Origin: Capniomyces stellatus
Taxonomy: Eukaryota > Kickxellomycota > Harpellomycetes > Harpellales > Legeriomycetaceae
Direction of reading: 5' to 3'
Length of the DNA: 64,000 nt
NCBI GenBank assembly: GCA_001661515.1
Contig: LUVW01000019.1
Coordinates: 124,001-188,000, forward strand
Shown here: positions 1-13,368 of the stretch, piece by piece
How the letters are laid out: the number at the start of each line of letters is the position of its first letter
How positions within the stretch are numbered: the first letter of the stretch is position 1
The notes under the pieces: generated by a model
Seen by the model: the letters and a program-made list of their open reading frames with translations, nothing else
Database searches by the model: none
What the model was told of the DNA's origin: nothing
Translations under genes and position numbers: made by a program

Positions 1-1635
1 CCACCGCTTTTATAGTTCCAGCAAAAGTATAGCGATTGAATCCGTATATTTAAGGGAAAATATAAAAGTAGCGATTCGACTCGTATAGCTTTGGATTCGA
101 AAATTTTCTGTTAATCCTTTGCATATTCTTGGCCAGCGACTGTATCTATTTTCCGTGTATGCGCTTATAAACTCGTATTAAACTAGTATATACTTACCAT
201 TTTTATAGATTATTCAAAGGTTCTTCAAAAATTAAATATGCCTTACAGAGAGGGAGCTCCTACAATCAACCAAACCAACTATTTAGAATGCTCTCAAGTT
301 TTTTTTTTCTTTTTTTTTTGTGAATTTTATTTTCAATAGCTTTATTTCTATTCTTTATTAATTGTGACATTATTTCGATTATTTAATCCTTGGTTTTAGC
401 TCAGGTTTTTTTTTACTATCCTAATGGCTTAATTGATTAGGCTAGGTTGTATTTTGATTTGCTCATCAACTCTTTCAAAGTAAATTTTCCAAAGTGTGTC
501 TTTATACCAATGAGTGTCGAGTGTAGTCAAGTTTATCCATTTCTATTAAGCCATTTGACAAAATCGGCAAAAAATAGCTGTGTTTTCTATGTTACTATTG
601 GCCCTATTTAATACAGTTTTTTTTTATTTGCTTAATCAATCCAAACCGATTTTGTAGGCTTATCCAACTCAGCTTATTACTTCAACTTGCGCCTCGAATG
701 TATCACACCAAGTAGCTGTTACTGCTTGTAGAAGACTTGTTCAAAGTAGACTATATGGTTTTACATTTATAGAATATTGTTCTATATTGCAAGCAGCGAC
801 GATGTTGTTTTGTATTTGGACATTGATACTTAAATGCAGGTATAAAAACATGTTGGGTCTGGTATTTGTTGCATGTTAGATAATACTCCCCATCCAGTTT
901 TAAATCTCAAATTGCAAAAAGGAGTTAGGGGAAATTAAAGTCTTTACTATAGCACTGTTTGGAATCTCAACAGCACCGTTGGTCAAAATATACAAATGAT
1001 ACTGGCTTTAAAAAAGGGTCAGGTTACAAACTGGGTAAATAGTCAGCCCGTTCATTCAGCGCAGTTTTTCACTGAGTTTTTGGTCAAGTATGTTTCATCC
1101 ATATGTTTTAACTATGCAAGTCAACAAACTCTTACTTTACTCGCTCGTTTTTACAAACCGAACCTGAATGAATAGTTGCGTTATTATGTCAACTATTTTG
1201 GTTTTCAACTATGTAACAATACTCTTTTTGCCTGTCAATTTTGTCAACTGCTCCCATGTGAAAAAGTTGGTGCTTTTTAATGAAGCTTGTCCCAAAGCAT
1301 ATCTCTAAACGCTTTAGTCATAACTCCAGATTTACCCCACCTTATACATTTTATTTTCCAAAAGCAAATCGAACATATACTTTATAACAAACAAATAAAT
1401 AAATAAATAAAAATACAACTATACTTTAGGTAGAGTCGTATCTCCAATTCTTGCCTTTACTCGACTACATTACACATTAACTTTTTTTCTACTTTTTTTA
1501 CTTTATTTTAAAAAGCAAGAGTACATAACAAACCGTTGTCAGCCATCGATCAGAAATCAGAAAGAGAATTTAACGCAACTTTTATTTGCTTATTGTAACA
1601 ATAGAACGATCGCATTTTCAGTAATAGTTCTCATA
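1..1635. other. Intergenic, no gene seen
   Basis: AT-rich DNA with poly-T runs and a short AAAT repeat near 1390-1410. I see no open frame with protein-like composition and no structural RNA. The last few hundred bases should include the promoter and 5' leader of the PEX22-like gene starting at 1636, but no recognisable element can be named. Confidence 0.5.
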
Positions 1636-3029
1636 ATGCTAGAAAAGAGTACGGCTTTTTCTAAAAATATTAGAAAATACAGATCTCAAATACTGATCTT
1701 AAGCTTGGTTTCGGTGCTTGGAGTTGTAATATATAAATACTTGAGCGGCGGCGAATATCTTCTTAATTCAGAGGACACTGATCCAGATTCCAAGCCAGAC
1801 GACAGGGACAGTAGCAGTGATAGCGAGCTATCCAGCACAAATGACAAAAATGTAGCGAGCGATTCAGAGAAATGTTCTCAATCGAGTAAACGAGGTACTG
1901 AATCTCTATCGGATTTAAATTCAAGTAAATCAGAGCCTTTCAGAAACAATGTATTAGACGCTAAACCGCGACTTACTATTTCGGCTGAGCAGGCAAGTAT
2001 CAAAGTTTTTGACTATTCTCAATCTATATACATATATCTTGAAATTAATTCTTACCATTGGGAGTGTTTGTGTACATATATATTTATATTTAGACGCTTT
2101 TCAGTTATAAGCGAACAGGAAATCTACTAAGAATAGAGTTTATACCAAAAGTATACGATGTAGTCAAGAGAGTGGCAGAAAAGTATGAGATATTCTTGTT
2201 GATCAAGGCTCGAACTTCAAACGAATATCACTCAATATGCGATTCCTTAAAGTATCAGCATATTGTTGCCTCAGTAGACGAATACTTGCCTTACCAAGAC
2301 GAAAAGGATACTGATTTGTTTATTAAAGGTAGTCCAGCAGCGTCAGGTTCTGATTTTGGAGTAGGGAGTGGCGGTAGCTCAGATAATATGCATTCCAACA
2401 ATAGCGAGAATCCTGAGTTTTCTTACTGCGCAGACATGGATGGCTCTGGCGAGTTTGGCTCACATATTATTGACTGGATAGAAAGTGGGTCAGACTCGAA
2501 TGACATAGTGACGCCGATTTCTGAAAAATCACAATTTTCAAGCATATCAGATTATTTGCCTGAAATATCAGCTAGTAGCAGCGAAAATTTAGATTCATCG
2601 TTTCTAAACAAGATTCCCAATGTTGACCGTATTGTTTACGGGTCAGTTCATAAAGCCCAAAACGATAAACAGCCTTTACCCCCTTTGCTTGACACTGAAC
2701 ATGTTGTATTTTATAACTCTGATGAGGGAAAGACCCACATTATCAGGCACTTGCTAGGAAGAAATCCGCCTAGACCTAACTTCGCACAATCAGGTGACAG
2801 TTCAGCATACAGAAAACTATACTCTCTTGGGAGACCTGTAGGCCATATAGACTCAGACGCTGGTGCAGCAAAGACCTTGTGTAGCTCGACACCTAAGCTG
2901 GTACTAGTGAAATCTTCTTTTGGCAATAGCAGCACCTCACTAGGAGAGCTTGTACCTGAGCAAGTTGAAAGTAGCTCCAAATTTTTGTTAGAGGTTGTTG
3001 ATAGTATTTTCGATTCCTCGCTGTTTTAG
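1636..3029 (+). CDS. PEX22: Peroxisome assembly protein PEX22-like
   Basis: Two exons, 1636..1992 and 2094..3029, give about 430 residues. The join is in phase 0 and uses a GC-AG intron (donor AG|GCAAGT, acceptor TTTAG). PEX22 anchors the E2 enzyme PEX4 on the peroxisome membrane so that PEX5 can be ubiquitinated and recycled. Seen in the sequence: a basic N-terminus and one membrane segment at about residues 18-36, then an acidic Ser/Asp linker, a KPRLTIS strand at about 110, and a Rossmann-like helix/strand stretch (VYDVVKRVAEKYEIFLLIKA). Near residues 318-340 is HVVFYNSDEGKTHIIRHL, which resembles the family signature in which an F-x-S/T-x-E-G-R-x-H-I-V-R-x-L motif follows a strand. An insert of about 130 Ser/Asp/Gly-rich residues makes it longer than most family members. 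The family call rests on topology plus two motifs. Confidence 0.65.
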
Positions 3030-4844
3030 TATTTTATTTGTAAACATTTACTACCAAACTTCTAGAAGATCCAGAATTGCTATTGTCTATGTTAATTTGG
3101 TATATTTAATATAAAGTACAAATGTAACTACCATTCCTTCATAACAACATTAAATACGCCATAGGTTTATCGTATTATTGTAAACGCACCGAGTATTACC
3201 GAGTATTACCGAATGATAGTGTTTATGTTGCACCAACCCGATATCGCTCAATATGTGACTGTTTATCTAAACCAGGTAGACAAAATAATAGTACTAATGC
3301 TAAAACGGACTTGCTCACCGCAAGTACGAGTGGCTAATATGACTAATAGTTGGTGGCATTTGCTTTTTATTAGAGTGTTACGACATTAAACATGTTCTGG
3401 TTCGTATGACGTGTTTTGCCATTTAATTTAATTTTATATTTTGTTAATCCGAGCTAGTAATTCATTTAATAAAACATGATCAAGTCATAAGATACCAACT
3501 CCCACAAATAGCCATACCACGATGTATTTGGCATGTTGTAATTCCTACTAAAATTTTATAAATGGCATATACTTAGCGTGACCGTTTATATATAGCCAGG
3601 GTGACAGCCATATCTTGAGTACTGCAACTATTGTTTTCTTTATTATGGCAGTCAATGCGAGTTTTTATTTACCAAAAAGAGTATCAGCCTGGCGAGATCC
3701 TTACAGCATTTATATGCACATACCTGATGGAAAGCAGTAAAGATGCTTTGGTATTTTCTATATTGTAGCTTATTGGTGGTTTGTTTTAACTTGCAACATC
3801 AACACTATTTGTTGAATGTTAACGGAGGGGGGGGGGGTAATGGTGGGGTTCTTCTGCTTGATTTTGTTGAGTTTAAAGATCAAAAGAAACAGTAACATCT
3901 CGGGGTTTACTATAAACACATTCAAGATATTAATAATATAAGACTAGTATTTAGCAGGGGAGAGGGAAACACACTAAGGTGTTTGGTTGGTTTGTATAGT
4001 TTCGTTTTCATTTGATGCTCGGTGGAATATTACACATTTGTTTTTTGTTTTTACGTAGCTCATAATTGGTCATTTTTGGTTGAGTTGTGCCACTACAAAT
4101 AGGAGTAACACCAAACTAATCACCTTATAGTATAGTGACCAGTTTGCTAGGCTTGGTGGGTAAGGTGGACAGGGTGGTTCTTATATTTTGAATGCAGTGC
4201 TGATTATAAAAACGAGCTTTCTTTTCAGCATAGAGGCATATAGTCGCAACTGTTGGGCTTAGTTAGACGCTTGGCAATGTTAATATGTAATGTTGGGGAC
4301 AATATGTTCACTTTCTGACGTGTTGGTTTTTTTTATATTCAATGTTCTATATTCTATATTCTATATTCTATATTCTATATTCTATATTCAATGTTCTATA
4401 TTCTACATTCCATATTTTACTTTTTTTTTCTTTTTTTAGATACACAAGTGTATGGTTTTATTTTGTTGTTGTTTTGGCCTATCCTTTAGTCTTTTGGTTA
4501 TTGTTAATTAATTATCGCTAACAAGGTTTTCTAGTTTTATGGCTTTGTGGGATTGTATTCGTCAGCTAAATCTCTCAAACTAGAGGGATTAGGTTAGTAG
4601 TCCAAACCCCATTCAATTCCGCTTTAGCTCCAATAAACGCATTTATTTATACACTTATTGAAGTTTAAACCTAATACTTATATATTTGAATAAAATAATA
4701 TGGCTATTTGCAACATAAAATATAATGTATGCTTTTTAGCGCCTTTTCTCTAAACTTTCAAGCCGTGACCAAGCATTTATAAACAAAAGATTTGTGGGAA
4801 TAGATAAAAAAAAACAATAATAGTAATAATAATCGCAGTATAGG
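3030..4844. other. Intergenic, repeats only
   Basis: No coding frame found. It holds an 11-base G run at 3827-3837, a tandem heptamer repeat at about 4345-4390, and several oligo-T tracts. The end of this stretch is the 5' leader of the A20/AN1 gene. Confidence 0.5.
4345..4390. repeat. Tandem heptanucleotide repeat (ATTCTAT)n
   Basis: About six head-to-tail copies of ATTCTAT. They are followed by imperfect copies (ATTCAATGTTCTATATTCTA) up to about 4410. It is an ordinary microsatellite in intergenic DNA. Confidence 0.9.
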
Positions 4845-5557
4845 ATGGAAAAAGATTCTAATTCGCAAGCTCCACCAGAGTTTTGTGTGAAAAGTTGCGG
4901 ATTCTACGGGTAAGAATAAAACGTTAAATTGCTTGCTTTGTTGCATGCCTCTTTGAAAACACTTTTCTACTTGGGTTTAAAATATTTATTCGTATAATTG
5001 TGTTTGGATTAATTAAAAAGTATATTGTTACTTCTCTATCTCTCTACAATTTATTGAAAAATAGGAACCCAGTTAATCACAACATGTGTTCAAAGTGCTT
5101 CAAGGAGGCACAGAAAGATGAAGAGGCATCAAAGCCCGAATCAACCTCGCAATCCAACCAAGTAGGGGATAACACGCCAGATATAGAGTCTGGGATTAGC
5201 ACCGGTAATCTTGAACCTTCTGCCATCGTAGCAGTAGCCCCGAATTTGGTATTGGACACCTCAAAAGACAGTACCCAATTAACAGACTCTATACAGATAT
5301 CACAGAATGTAGCACTAGGGAAGAAGACGCAGCTAAATAAAGGCAGATGCTTCAAGTGTAAAGGCAGGGTGCCTCTTGTCAAGCAAACGACCAACAAGTG
5401 TCGTTGCGATAAGGTCTTTTGTGATACACACAAATTTCCTGATCAACACGAGTGTGGCTTTGACTTTATTCAGCGAGACCGTAAGGACCTAGAAAAGAAA
5501 AACCCTAAGCTCAACGAGCAGCCACGAGGAGGACGTAGTTTTAACCGCATCAACTAA
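4845..5557 (+). CDS. A20/AN1 zinc-finger protein (ZFAND5/6, SAP type)
   Basis: Two exons, 4845..4909 and 5065..5557, give 185 residues; the 155-base intron splits a Gly codon inside the A20 finger. The A20 finger lies at residues 14-37: C14-x3-C18, then GFYG|NPVNHNMCSKC, matching the family pattern C-x3-C-G-F-y-G-x-x-x-x-x-x-C-x-x-C. A Ser/Thr-rich linker follows. The C-terminal AN1 finger (about residues 120-165) has the expected Cys/His ligands: RCFKCKGRVP, then CRCDKVFCDTHKFPDQHECGFD. Such proteins bind ubiquitin through A20 and link to the proteasome or to stress responses; that role is family knowledge. Domain order and size match plant SAPs and animal ZFAND5/6. The start codon was chosen because it is the first ATG in frame with the A20 half-exon. 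Confidence 0.9.
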
Positions 5558-6463
5558 AGGTAAGTAGTGGCCAACGTTGACATATATATATATAATGCGT
5601 ACTATGCTTCAAAAAGTTCTGTTAAATCTTTGTCAGACATGTTTAACCTTTGTGCAAATGTATGTGTATAAAAGTAGATGCTGCAAACCGGCCATTTAAA
5701 TAGTTGTTTAAAGCCCCAGTGTATAACTAGAGAACACCCCCGCTGTTTATTATATTTTTGCCTTTTGTAAAGCGCTTTCCGCTTTACAGAGTATGCTGCT
5801 GATGCTTTTATCGATTTAACACACATAGATTTACTCTACTTGGACCCATACCAAGTATTATTATAACACAAATTTTGTTTCCATTTGTTTAAGCCCATTT
5901 AATTGATATCGACTCAATTTCACTCTTATATACATATACATTAACTAATATCGTGTAGCTACTAAGTTTTTTTTTTTTACCAAGTAGTATGTTTTTACTT
6001 AAATTTCTTAATGGTAAAGCAATCTTTTAAAAACTTCTTTTATATAAATTATCAATGTGGTATATAACCGTAGAATAAACAGCGAAACGCTGTTGCCAAT
6101 AAACCACATAAACAATAAATGAACGGCGAAATCCTTATAACCATAGCGAATGCACCCATTTTATCAAATTGGGCATGCTATTTAGTGATCGGTACGTTGT
6201 AGTAATTGTATCATTTTAAAAAAGGGATACATGAACAGTTATTAGAGATAAAAGCAACGAAAAGAACAAGTCATATAATTAATAGGAAGAAAAGTCCATA
6301 ATCTATAGGAAAAAAGGATACAAATCTAGGTATTATATTCGAACCGATGAAATAATAGCCGAGTCCACAGTTGGTTTATGAATGACTTGAAGCGATTAGC
6401 TATACACCTATATAAAAAGGTGTATTGCATTGTTACGGTGGCCGATTTTCGAGTTGAATTATT
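5558..6463. other. Convergent intergenic region
   Basis: It lies between the convergent A20/AN1 gene and the minus-strand gene ending at 6464. A 34-codon hydrophobic minus-strand frame near 6060-6165 and a 74-codon frame at 5602-5826 look somewhat protein-like. Neither could be joined into a supported gene. Confidence 0.4.
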
Positions 6464-8019
6464 TCAATCTGGTGCTTTGTAAATATTCAATTGATTTTTA
6501 TACTAAAGCAAGAAACCCCAAGATCAAAGCAAAAACAAATAAAGTGTATCTTACTTACCTTAATATTTTGGCCCAAGTTTACCCTTTTTTTTAACATCCC
6601 CGAAACACGTTTGAGTCTAATTTCGAGCTTTGAAACGTTTCCGCACATTTTACTCCTGCCTTTTATACTATCTGCCGAGCTGGCCAACTTACTTATTGAT
6701 TCTGATGAGCGCTTTGGGCTTGAGGTTTTAAAACCAGAGTCCAAATAGTTGGATATCCTGCTTATGCTTTTGGCGCTCTTTAGTTTGTTGTAGTCGCTGT
6801 ATACGCAGCTTTTCCCCGTCTTCACTATATCCGAGCCTCTCTTGTTAATATACTCGCCAGCATTACTGATAATCTCAATGACGTTTTTTTGCCATTTCGA
6901 ACTCTTGTTTTGCTTAAAGTTTCTTAGCGATACGGACGAGCGGGAGTTAGAAAGCAAGCCTTTATTCCTATTTCTTTTAAGATATCTCTTTCTGGGGTTT
7001 GAGCTCTGAAATTCTTCCAAGTCTAAATAAAAATCGCTGTTATATTTGCTTGATGTGCTATATATTTCATATTCATTCCCACAACCACTGTTGTGCATTT
7101 TTCTTGCGCCAACCTTTTTAAAAGCTTCAATATTAGCCAACCTTAGTGCTTCAACAATTTTGTCTGTCATGTTGCTATTTGATATCCGCAAGCTATCTAC
7201 ACAATCTATCCCGATACAGCTTATGTCATGTTCTTTGAAATGGCCCCCGCTTAAGCCATTATTTTGTCCGCCAATCTGCTTACCAGAGCCATAGTATAAG
7301 CCATTGATGTCGTTTGTTATATAGTCCTCCCAGTCATTGTCTATTCTGTTGTTATTCGAGTCTGCCATTCTACTTTGGCTACTCTTTTCACTTGAACCAC
7401 AGCCAAGATTTTTGTCATACCCCGTCCCCGTGTCAATTGCTGGTGTTTCTGGCATTGTATTTTTATTAGCGTAGTTATAGCCTAGCACGCTAAAGTCTGG
7501 CAGCGATCCTGATATACCATACACATGTTCATACTGGCTTAGTGTTTTCGATTTGTTGGCCAGAGTTTCAGGATAACATCCTTTGTCATTTTCTTCTGGC
7601 TCAAACTCCGAGCTATTGCAGCTTACTTTAAAGTGACTGTTGATATACTGGTCAACAAACGCAACATTTTCCTTTACCACGTCATTGACAAGTCGAGAGT
7701 CATAGTGATGGTCATTACTGCCTTCTGGTGTTTTATCAGATAGCGAGGTGCTTCTCTTTTGGTAGCTTATCCCGCTATTTGGGTATTTTAGCATCGCGCC
7801 ATTGACATCCTTGTCGCTTTTTGGCACATCTTTATGCTCCATCAAACTGCTCTTGTTGCCCTCGCAAGTTATAGCACTCATGACCGCTTCAAGCAATTGA
7901 CCTTTGGAATCAATATCCTTAAAATCATATCCCGTGTTCAAAGGTAAGTTGGTATTGGGTGCTGGCTTACTGAACTCAAGTTTGCCACTCAATATGCTAT
8001 TTAAGGTTTTATTTGTCAT
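6464..8019 (-). CDS. Hypothetical disordered protein
   Basis: Not recognised. Two exons on the minus strand, 8019..6559 and 6502..6464, are joined over a 56-base GTAAGT...TTTAG intron in phase 0, giving about 499 residues. Without splicing the frame would run into a Cys/Phe-rich tail of poor quality, so the short second exon (ending YKAPD) is preferred. The protein is rich in Ser, Asn, Lys and Asp with few hydrophobic stretches. The C-terminal 180 residues are strongly basic (RKRYLKRNRNK, then many KS/KR pairs) and could bind nucleic acid or membranes; this is only inference. A central stretch with DKIVEALRLANIEAFKKVG looks helical. No domain, signal peptide or membrane segment was seen. Confidence 0.7.
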
Positions 8020-11000
8020 GATTTCTGCTGATTGTGACTGTGTCTGTGTCTGTTCTTTTTTGGTTAAAAAATTTGCACTTTATCAAACTGATGGATTCTA
8101 ACAACTTAACTATATTCTGTTTGTAGTATTAGGCTGAAATTATACTAGAAACGGTGTTTAAATACCCAAAACTTGAAAAAATAATTGGTAGTCTTTAGGT
8201 TTGTAATAGTGCTGCAAAGCTGATGGAGGGATGTTATTAATCTTTTTTCAAAGCTTTAAGGTCGGAACTACAGCTTGTTAATTGAGGCTGGTGTCTAGCT
8301 TCTTTTTTGTCGGCTAAAGAGTAGATTTCAAAAATACTGTGACTAAATACTCGAGATGTTCTTATTTTTTATTTTGGATTTGGAGATACGTTTCAAAATT
8401 TTAATGTGCTCTGGATGCTAGCGTGCCATTAAATATGATAAATTTCATATTCAGAAAAAAAAAATCCCCAAAAACAAAAAAACGCTAACCTTATTCCAGA
8501 ATCAGGCTTTGTGAAACTTGTAGCGTGCAGATAGCTATATTAGAAATGTTTGAAAGCTGTAATCAAGCCAGACAGGGTATAATCGAATCAACCAATATGA
8601 ATCGTTTATCAAACTCAGAACCAAAGTCAGAACAAAAGTCAGAATCAAAGTCGGAGTAAGAGTCTGAATCAAACTCAAGGCCAAAGTTGCTGTTAGGTCA
8701 ATTATGTAGAGATATTACTGGTGCGTACATGGTTTTTTTTTAGTATTGTTGATCCTTGTTCTGTCTTTATGTTTGACAGGGTTGATTGGATCTTGTGCTT
8801 AGTAGCACTCCCATCATACAAACCTTAATTGCTAGACATTAGCTTAGTTCCAGCCATCGGGCTGTGTATATATTTTTTTAACTACAACGTTATTTACTTC
8901 AGGTCCAAGAATCGCGACAAAGCCCTGAATCAAAAGTGTTGGGAAAAAAAAAAGGCATTTTACTCAAAAATTGACCAATGAGTACAACTATTTTTTAAAA
9001 CTCAGCAAGCATAATTGTACCATTTTACTTTGGGCTTAAACCAAAGTCTACATTTGCACAAATTCGCTTTATTGATTGTTCCTGGCCGATTAGAATCATT
9101 AAAACAGCATGCTTTTTAAACTTTGAGTTGTCTTTACTTTTTCAACTTGAAGCCACAAAAAGCACAGTGGGGTACGGAGTATCAGGCTATACAGATTTTC
9201 ATTACTATTTTTACAAACCACTCTCTGCCCTTGATTTGTGTGTATTTGTATATCTTTTATTGCGCCCTTTTTTCAGCACTAACTTACAAAGTTGAAAATA
9301 CACTGACAATGTTGTAGATATGGGCTTGGTTGAACCATTCATACATTTCAAACCATATATGGTATTGTTCAGTTTTAACTTGACGATTTTAACGTATGAT
9401 ATTTCAACACAAAGACCGATGGCACTTGAGTAATACACATTTCGAACAGCTATATGATTGTAATTAGAGTTTTTTAGTATACTGGTGCCATATATAATAA
9501 GCATCCAACACATTCATGTAGAATAGGGCCATTATCTTGTACCAAGCCATTTTAGTACTGCGAAACAATAAAGTGGTAGGTCAATGGTGACTTTAGGAGC
9601 TCCTGACAAATCATGGAAGTACTAGTATAGCAATCACAAAGTACTGATGGTTGATTGGAGAGCGCGCATACTAGTTTGACCACATGTGCTATTTTTCTGC
9701 TTCAACATCTGGGCTACATTACTTTGGGCGTATTATTTACATTTAGTCATTGTTAAACTCAAGCTTATGGTTTCAGTAAAAAAAAGTAAATTACTGAGGC
9801 TTTTGATAACAGTTGCGTGTTTATTCAAATATTTTGAGGCGGCGTATGCCATTGTTTGAAGTAATAGAAAAAATAGGATGTACATACATGCAGATACATT
9901 ACAAATACCTGAGACAGTAAAAATTACTCGCCAGACACTTGATAGTTTAAGAATCGGACATTTAAAAAAGTCCCATTAAGCTTGGCTAGAACCCCATCCC
10001 CCCCCCCCCCCCCCNNNNNNCCCCCCCCCCCCCCCCCCCCCATTGCCAAGAAATTTAAACCGTACACGCACTCTTTTTGTTTGCAAATATCTACGGCAAC
10101 TTTATAGTTTATTGTTTTGATAGAGTGAGCAGGCTTAGTCTGCTAGACAGCAACAAGCAGGGGCAATAATAAAATACAGTGTGGCGCTATCATTAAAAAT
10201 GGCTTGCTAACGTATGACAACACTAGTACGCGACATTGGAATAAAACGCCAAATAATGGTTACATTCCATTTTACTGAACAAAGCATCATCAATAAAGCG
10301 TATAATGAAACACCACTACTGCTGATTGAAATTCAAGACCAAAAGAACAGAAATGTTTATTCTAATCACAGTGTTGGTCGTACTTGTATTCAGGAAAATA
10401 AACTGATTGTGATTAAATTCGCAAAAATCAAAGTAGTCCGGGCTATAAAAAAATAAACCACAAACGCCATACAAGACTACCCAATTCAAATAAAATGGCT
10501 TCAAGCTTTTATATATATTTTTTATTTATTTATATATTTATTGAAGTGGTCTTCAATCTTTGTATTGTTTCCACTGTTCGATAAACGTTTGAAAATGGGT
10601 TATAAAATGGGTTTGAACAATGTAACTTCACCACTAGCTTTGTTTCGTAAACTAATTCATCCTTCTAGTAAACCTACAACAAATAGTACAACAAAAATGG
10701 CAACGGTAAATTAAATAGGATGAGGTTATATGTTGGCTGCAATACAATCAATGGCTGATAAGTCGCAATAAGGCTTGGTAGATGCTGATATTAAAACATA
10801 TTCTTGGTCAGTTGAGGTAAATTCTTGAAAAATAAAATAAAAGAACATGCAAAAGTATCGCAATAAATAAAATGAGGCCTGCCACATGCTAAGTATTGTC
10901 CTATATAGCAATAAGTTCAACAGTATTCCAGGCACCAATTCACAAGCACCACTGCCACACAACAAAAAAAATTCATAAACCAGTAAAACAAGCATAAATG

Positions 11001-13368
11001 TGTTTTTATGCAACACAACGAACATGTTGGTAATACAAACGCTAGTCTACATTCTAAAACTGTGATGCTATACGGGTACATGTCACACCAGCTTACTTTT
11101 ATTTAATACCAGCTCTATAAACCCAACACTTCGTGAATAACAGTGGTGTTTGTTCTTAACAACTGCTAGGCAGATCGCCACTAGTTTACAAGCTATGTAT
11201 AAATATGAGCTGACGAGTGATCACAATACGTAACTTTTGTTTTGTGAATAAGTTATCCATGCTCATGACTACAGCCAATCAGCCACGCGAGCAATGCTAG
11301 CAGTTTTTTTGGCGAGATAAATTTTTTTTTTCCACCTTAGCTTGAAATAGAGGACGATTGTGTTTAGCTTTAAAAAGTGGCAGAATCGTCAACTATGTCG
11401 TCTTGCAGTTTATACTGACACAATAACCCTTTTAATATACTTGTTGGCACAACATCGTATATGGCTATATTTCAAATATGGATGTGGCATGAGTATTCGT
11501 GATTGGTGTATATTGAGCACCTTTTTAGTCACCTGTAGAACAAGCCACACTAAATAATTGAATGACTTTTTAGTCCACCGACAATGAAAAAATTAAATAC
11601 AAACCTCTGCTGTGATTGGCGGAACATTGATCTATTCAATGTCAGGTTTGTAAGCTTAAATTGTTAAATGATTAGGAAGAAAAAAGGACTTCGATAAAAA
11701 TAAAAGTAAGTTCGTAGTAGAAATTGCAACGATAGGAAAGACCAAAGTCCAAAGACCAACTAAGCCAATTGATTGACTCAAATTGCTCTTTGGTTTTTTT
11801 TTTGTTCCATTAAAGGCATGATTCGAATTCTCGAGCCATTCACGTTGATTCAGCACGAGCTAGATTGATCGCTTGGTAAAGCCATTGGAAAGAGCAGAGG
11901 ATGTCTTATTAAATGGAAGTTTTTTAGGTCAAAGTTGCTAACATAGGCAACAAGACTATGTATGGTCAATTTCGAGATAAAATGCGTAGCTTGGATCATA
12001 TTCTAGTCTGGATTATTCAGCTTCCGCGTCAGAATAAGGAAAAAGGATAATTTGCAACCATTTAGCAGCGAGGCACGTAAATATAGACAAAGGACATTCT
12101 AAAAACATAACACTGAAAATAGCCGGCAGTTCAAATAGTCAAAAGTCGATTATATTGGCAGTAAAAAAATCATGCTTTGTTTTAATCAATGTTTATTGAT
12201 ATCAAAGACCACAATTTGTTCGGAGAACCAAACAAACCATCAAAGTGAGAGATTAAACGGGTGTTTCGTCATTATCTATTTCTAAAAATGATGATAAACA
12301 AAGTTGTGATTAGTAAAGAAAAAAAAGGTATATTTACTTGTTGCTAATGTTGTTTATGGATGAATTATAAACTTAGACACTATTTTAATGGTCTTGTAGT
12401 AGCAAAAAACTGATTTAGTGAGTTACGGTATAATAGAAATGTATTTAATGGCCAACCATAAAAGAAAACCAATCCGAATAATGCATACCTGCAAGTATAC
12501 GCCAGAAAATCTGGCTGCTATTGGGACGCATCTATACATTACGACTATATGGCAGCTTTTAGATAGTATATAACCAGACATTATAAATGTCTAACAATGA
12601 AATTAGCTGGATCGATTGTGTAGGAAAAATATACTTTCGAAATAAACCATTGGTCAAATGGACTTAATACCGCTTGTTTACAAATAAAACCAGACAACTA
12701 AATGGCAGCAAACAAAATGGTTCAACCATAATTCAACTATACTATTGATAGCTAAAAGAAAGAGTGAAAAGAAAAAGTGTAATATAAAAAGAAAGGGGTA
12801 TGTAGATACGCAGGCCAAAGACACTCACGAGTAGTAAGCCGAGGGATATTTATAAACTCAAATTAAACAGGTATTATTAAAAACTTGTGCTTATTATGTA
12901 CTAACAGATGTCCAAATAAAATATCTACCAAGATACTATCAAGTAGAAGTTCGTTTTATTTTTAACTAAGGTACATATGTCTAAAAAAGATTAGGATCGA
13001 AACTTTACAACGTAAAAAGTAGTCGATACAGCTTATATATTACATTAACGGGGTATACAAGTATATACTATATTTGTAACTTTGAAATTAAAGGAATCAA
13101 GTGTATTAGTATGGCTTGTTGTTAATAAAACAGAACTTAAAGTTTAGTCAGGGGAATAAAAGGTACAGAGTATTCTTTTCTTTATCTAGCGGTATAAACA
13201 ATATTATAAGTACCGCATAGCTTGTAAAAGTAAGGCTAAACTAGTATATTTTATACCTACAAAACTAGAGCAATAAAAGCGCGCGTCAATAGCACGCAAT
13301 AATAGCACACAGCAGCAGTCAAGCAAAAGTAATAAAAAAAGGACACCAAAAAAAGAAAGGTTGCAGAG
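8020..13368. other. Long gene-poor region
   Basis: About 5.3 kb without a supportable gene. Open frames of 60-100 codons occur on both strands (for example 9211-9513 and 10726-11025, minus), but their composition is what AT-rich random sequence gives. It contains a SEPK-like periodic stretch at 8611-8686, a poly-C gap at 9998-10041 and numerous oligo-A/T runs. No tRNA-like box, terminal repeat or transposase motif was recognised. Confidence 0.5.
9998..10041. repeat. Poly-C tract containing an assembly gap
   Basis: Seventeen C, then six N (10015-10020), then twenty-one C. The N run marks a place where the assembler could not resolve the homopolymer, so the true length is unknown. Confidence 0.95.

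Noticed and set aside
5602..5826. Minus-strand 74-codon frame with C-terminal NMSDKDLTELFEA
   Set aside because: The last 12 residues look protein-like and a TTTGCAG acceptor lies upstream, but no compatible 5' exon was found and the rest is atypical.
6060..6165. Minus-strand 34-codon hydrophobic frame (MGAFAMVIRISPFIY...)
   Set aside because: It could be a tiny membrane protein, but it is within the size expected by chance in AT-rich DNA and has no supporting homologue or splice partner.
8020..13368. Possible transposon or structural RNA in the gene-poor region
   Set aside because: No transposase or reverse-transcriptase motif, no terminal repeat, and no tRNA A/B box pair seen by eye.
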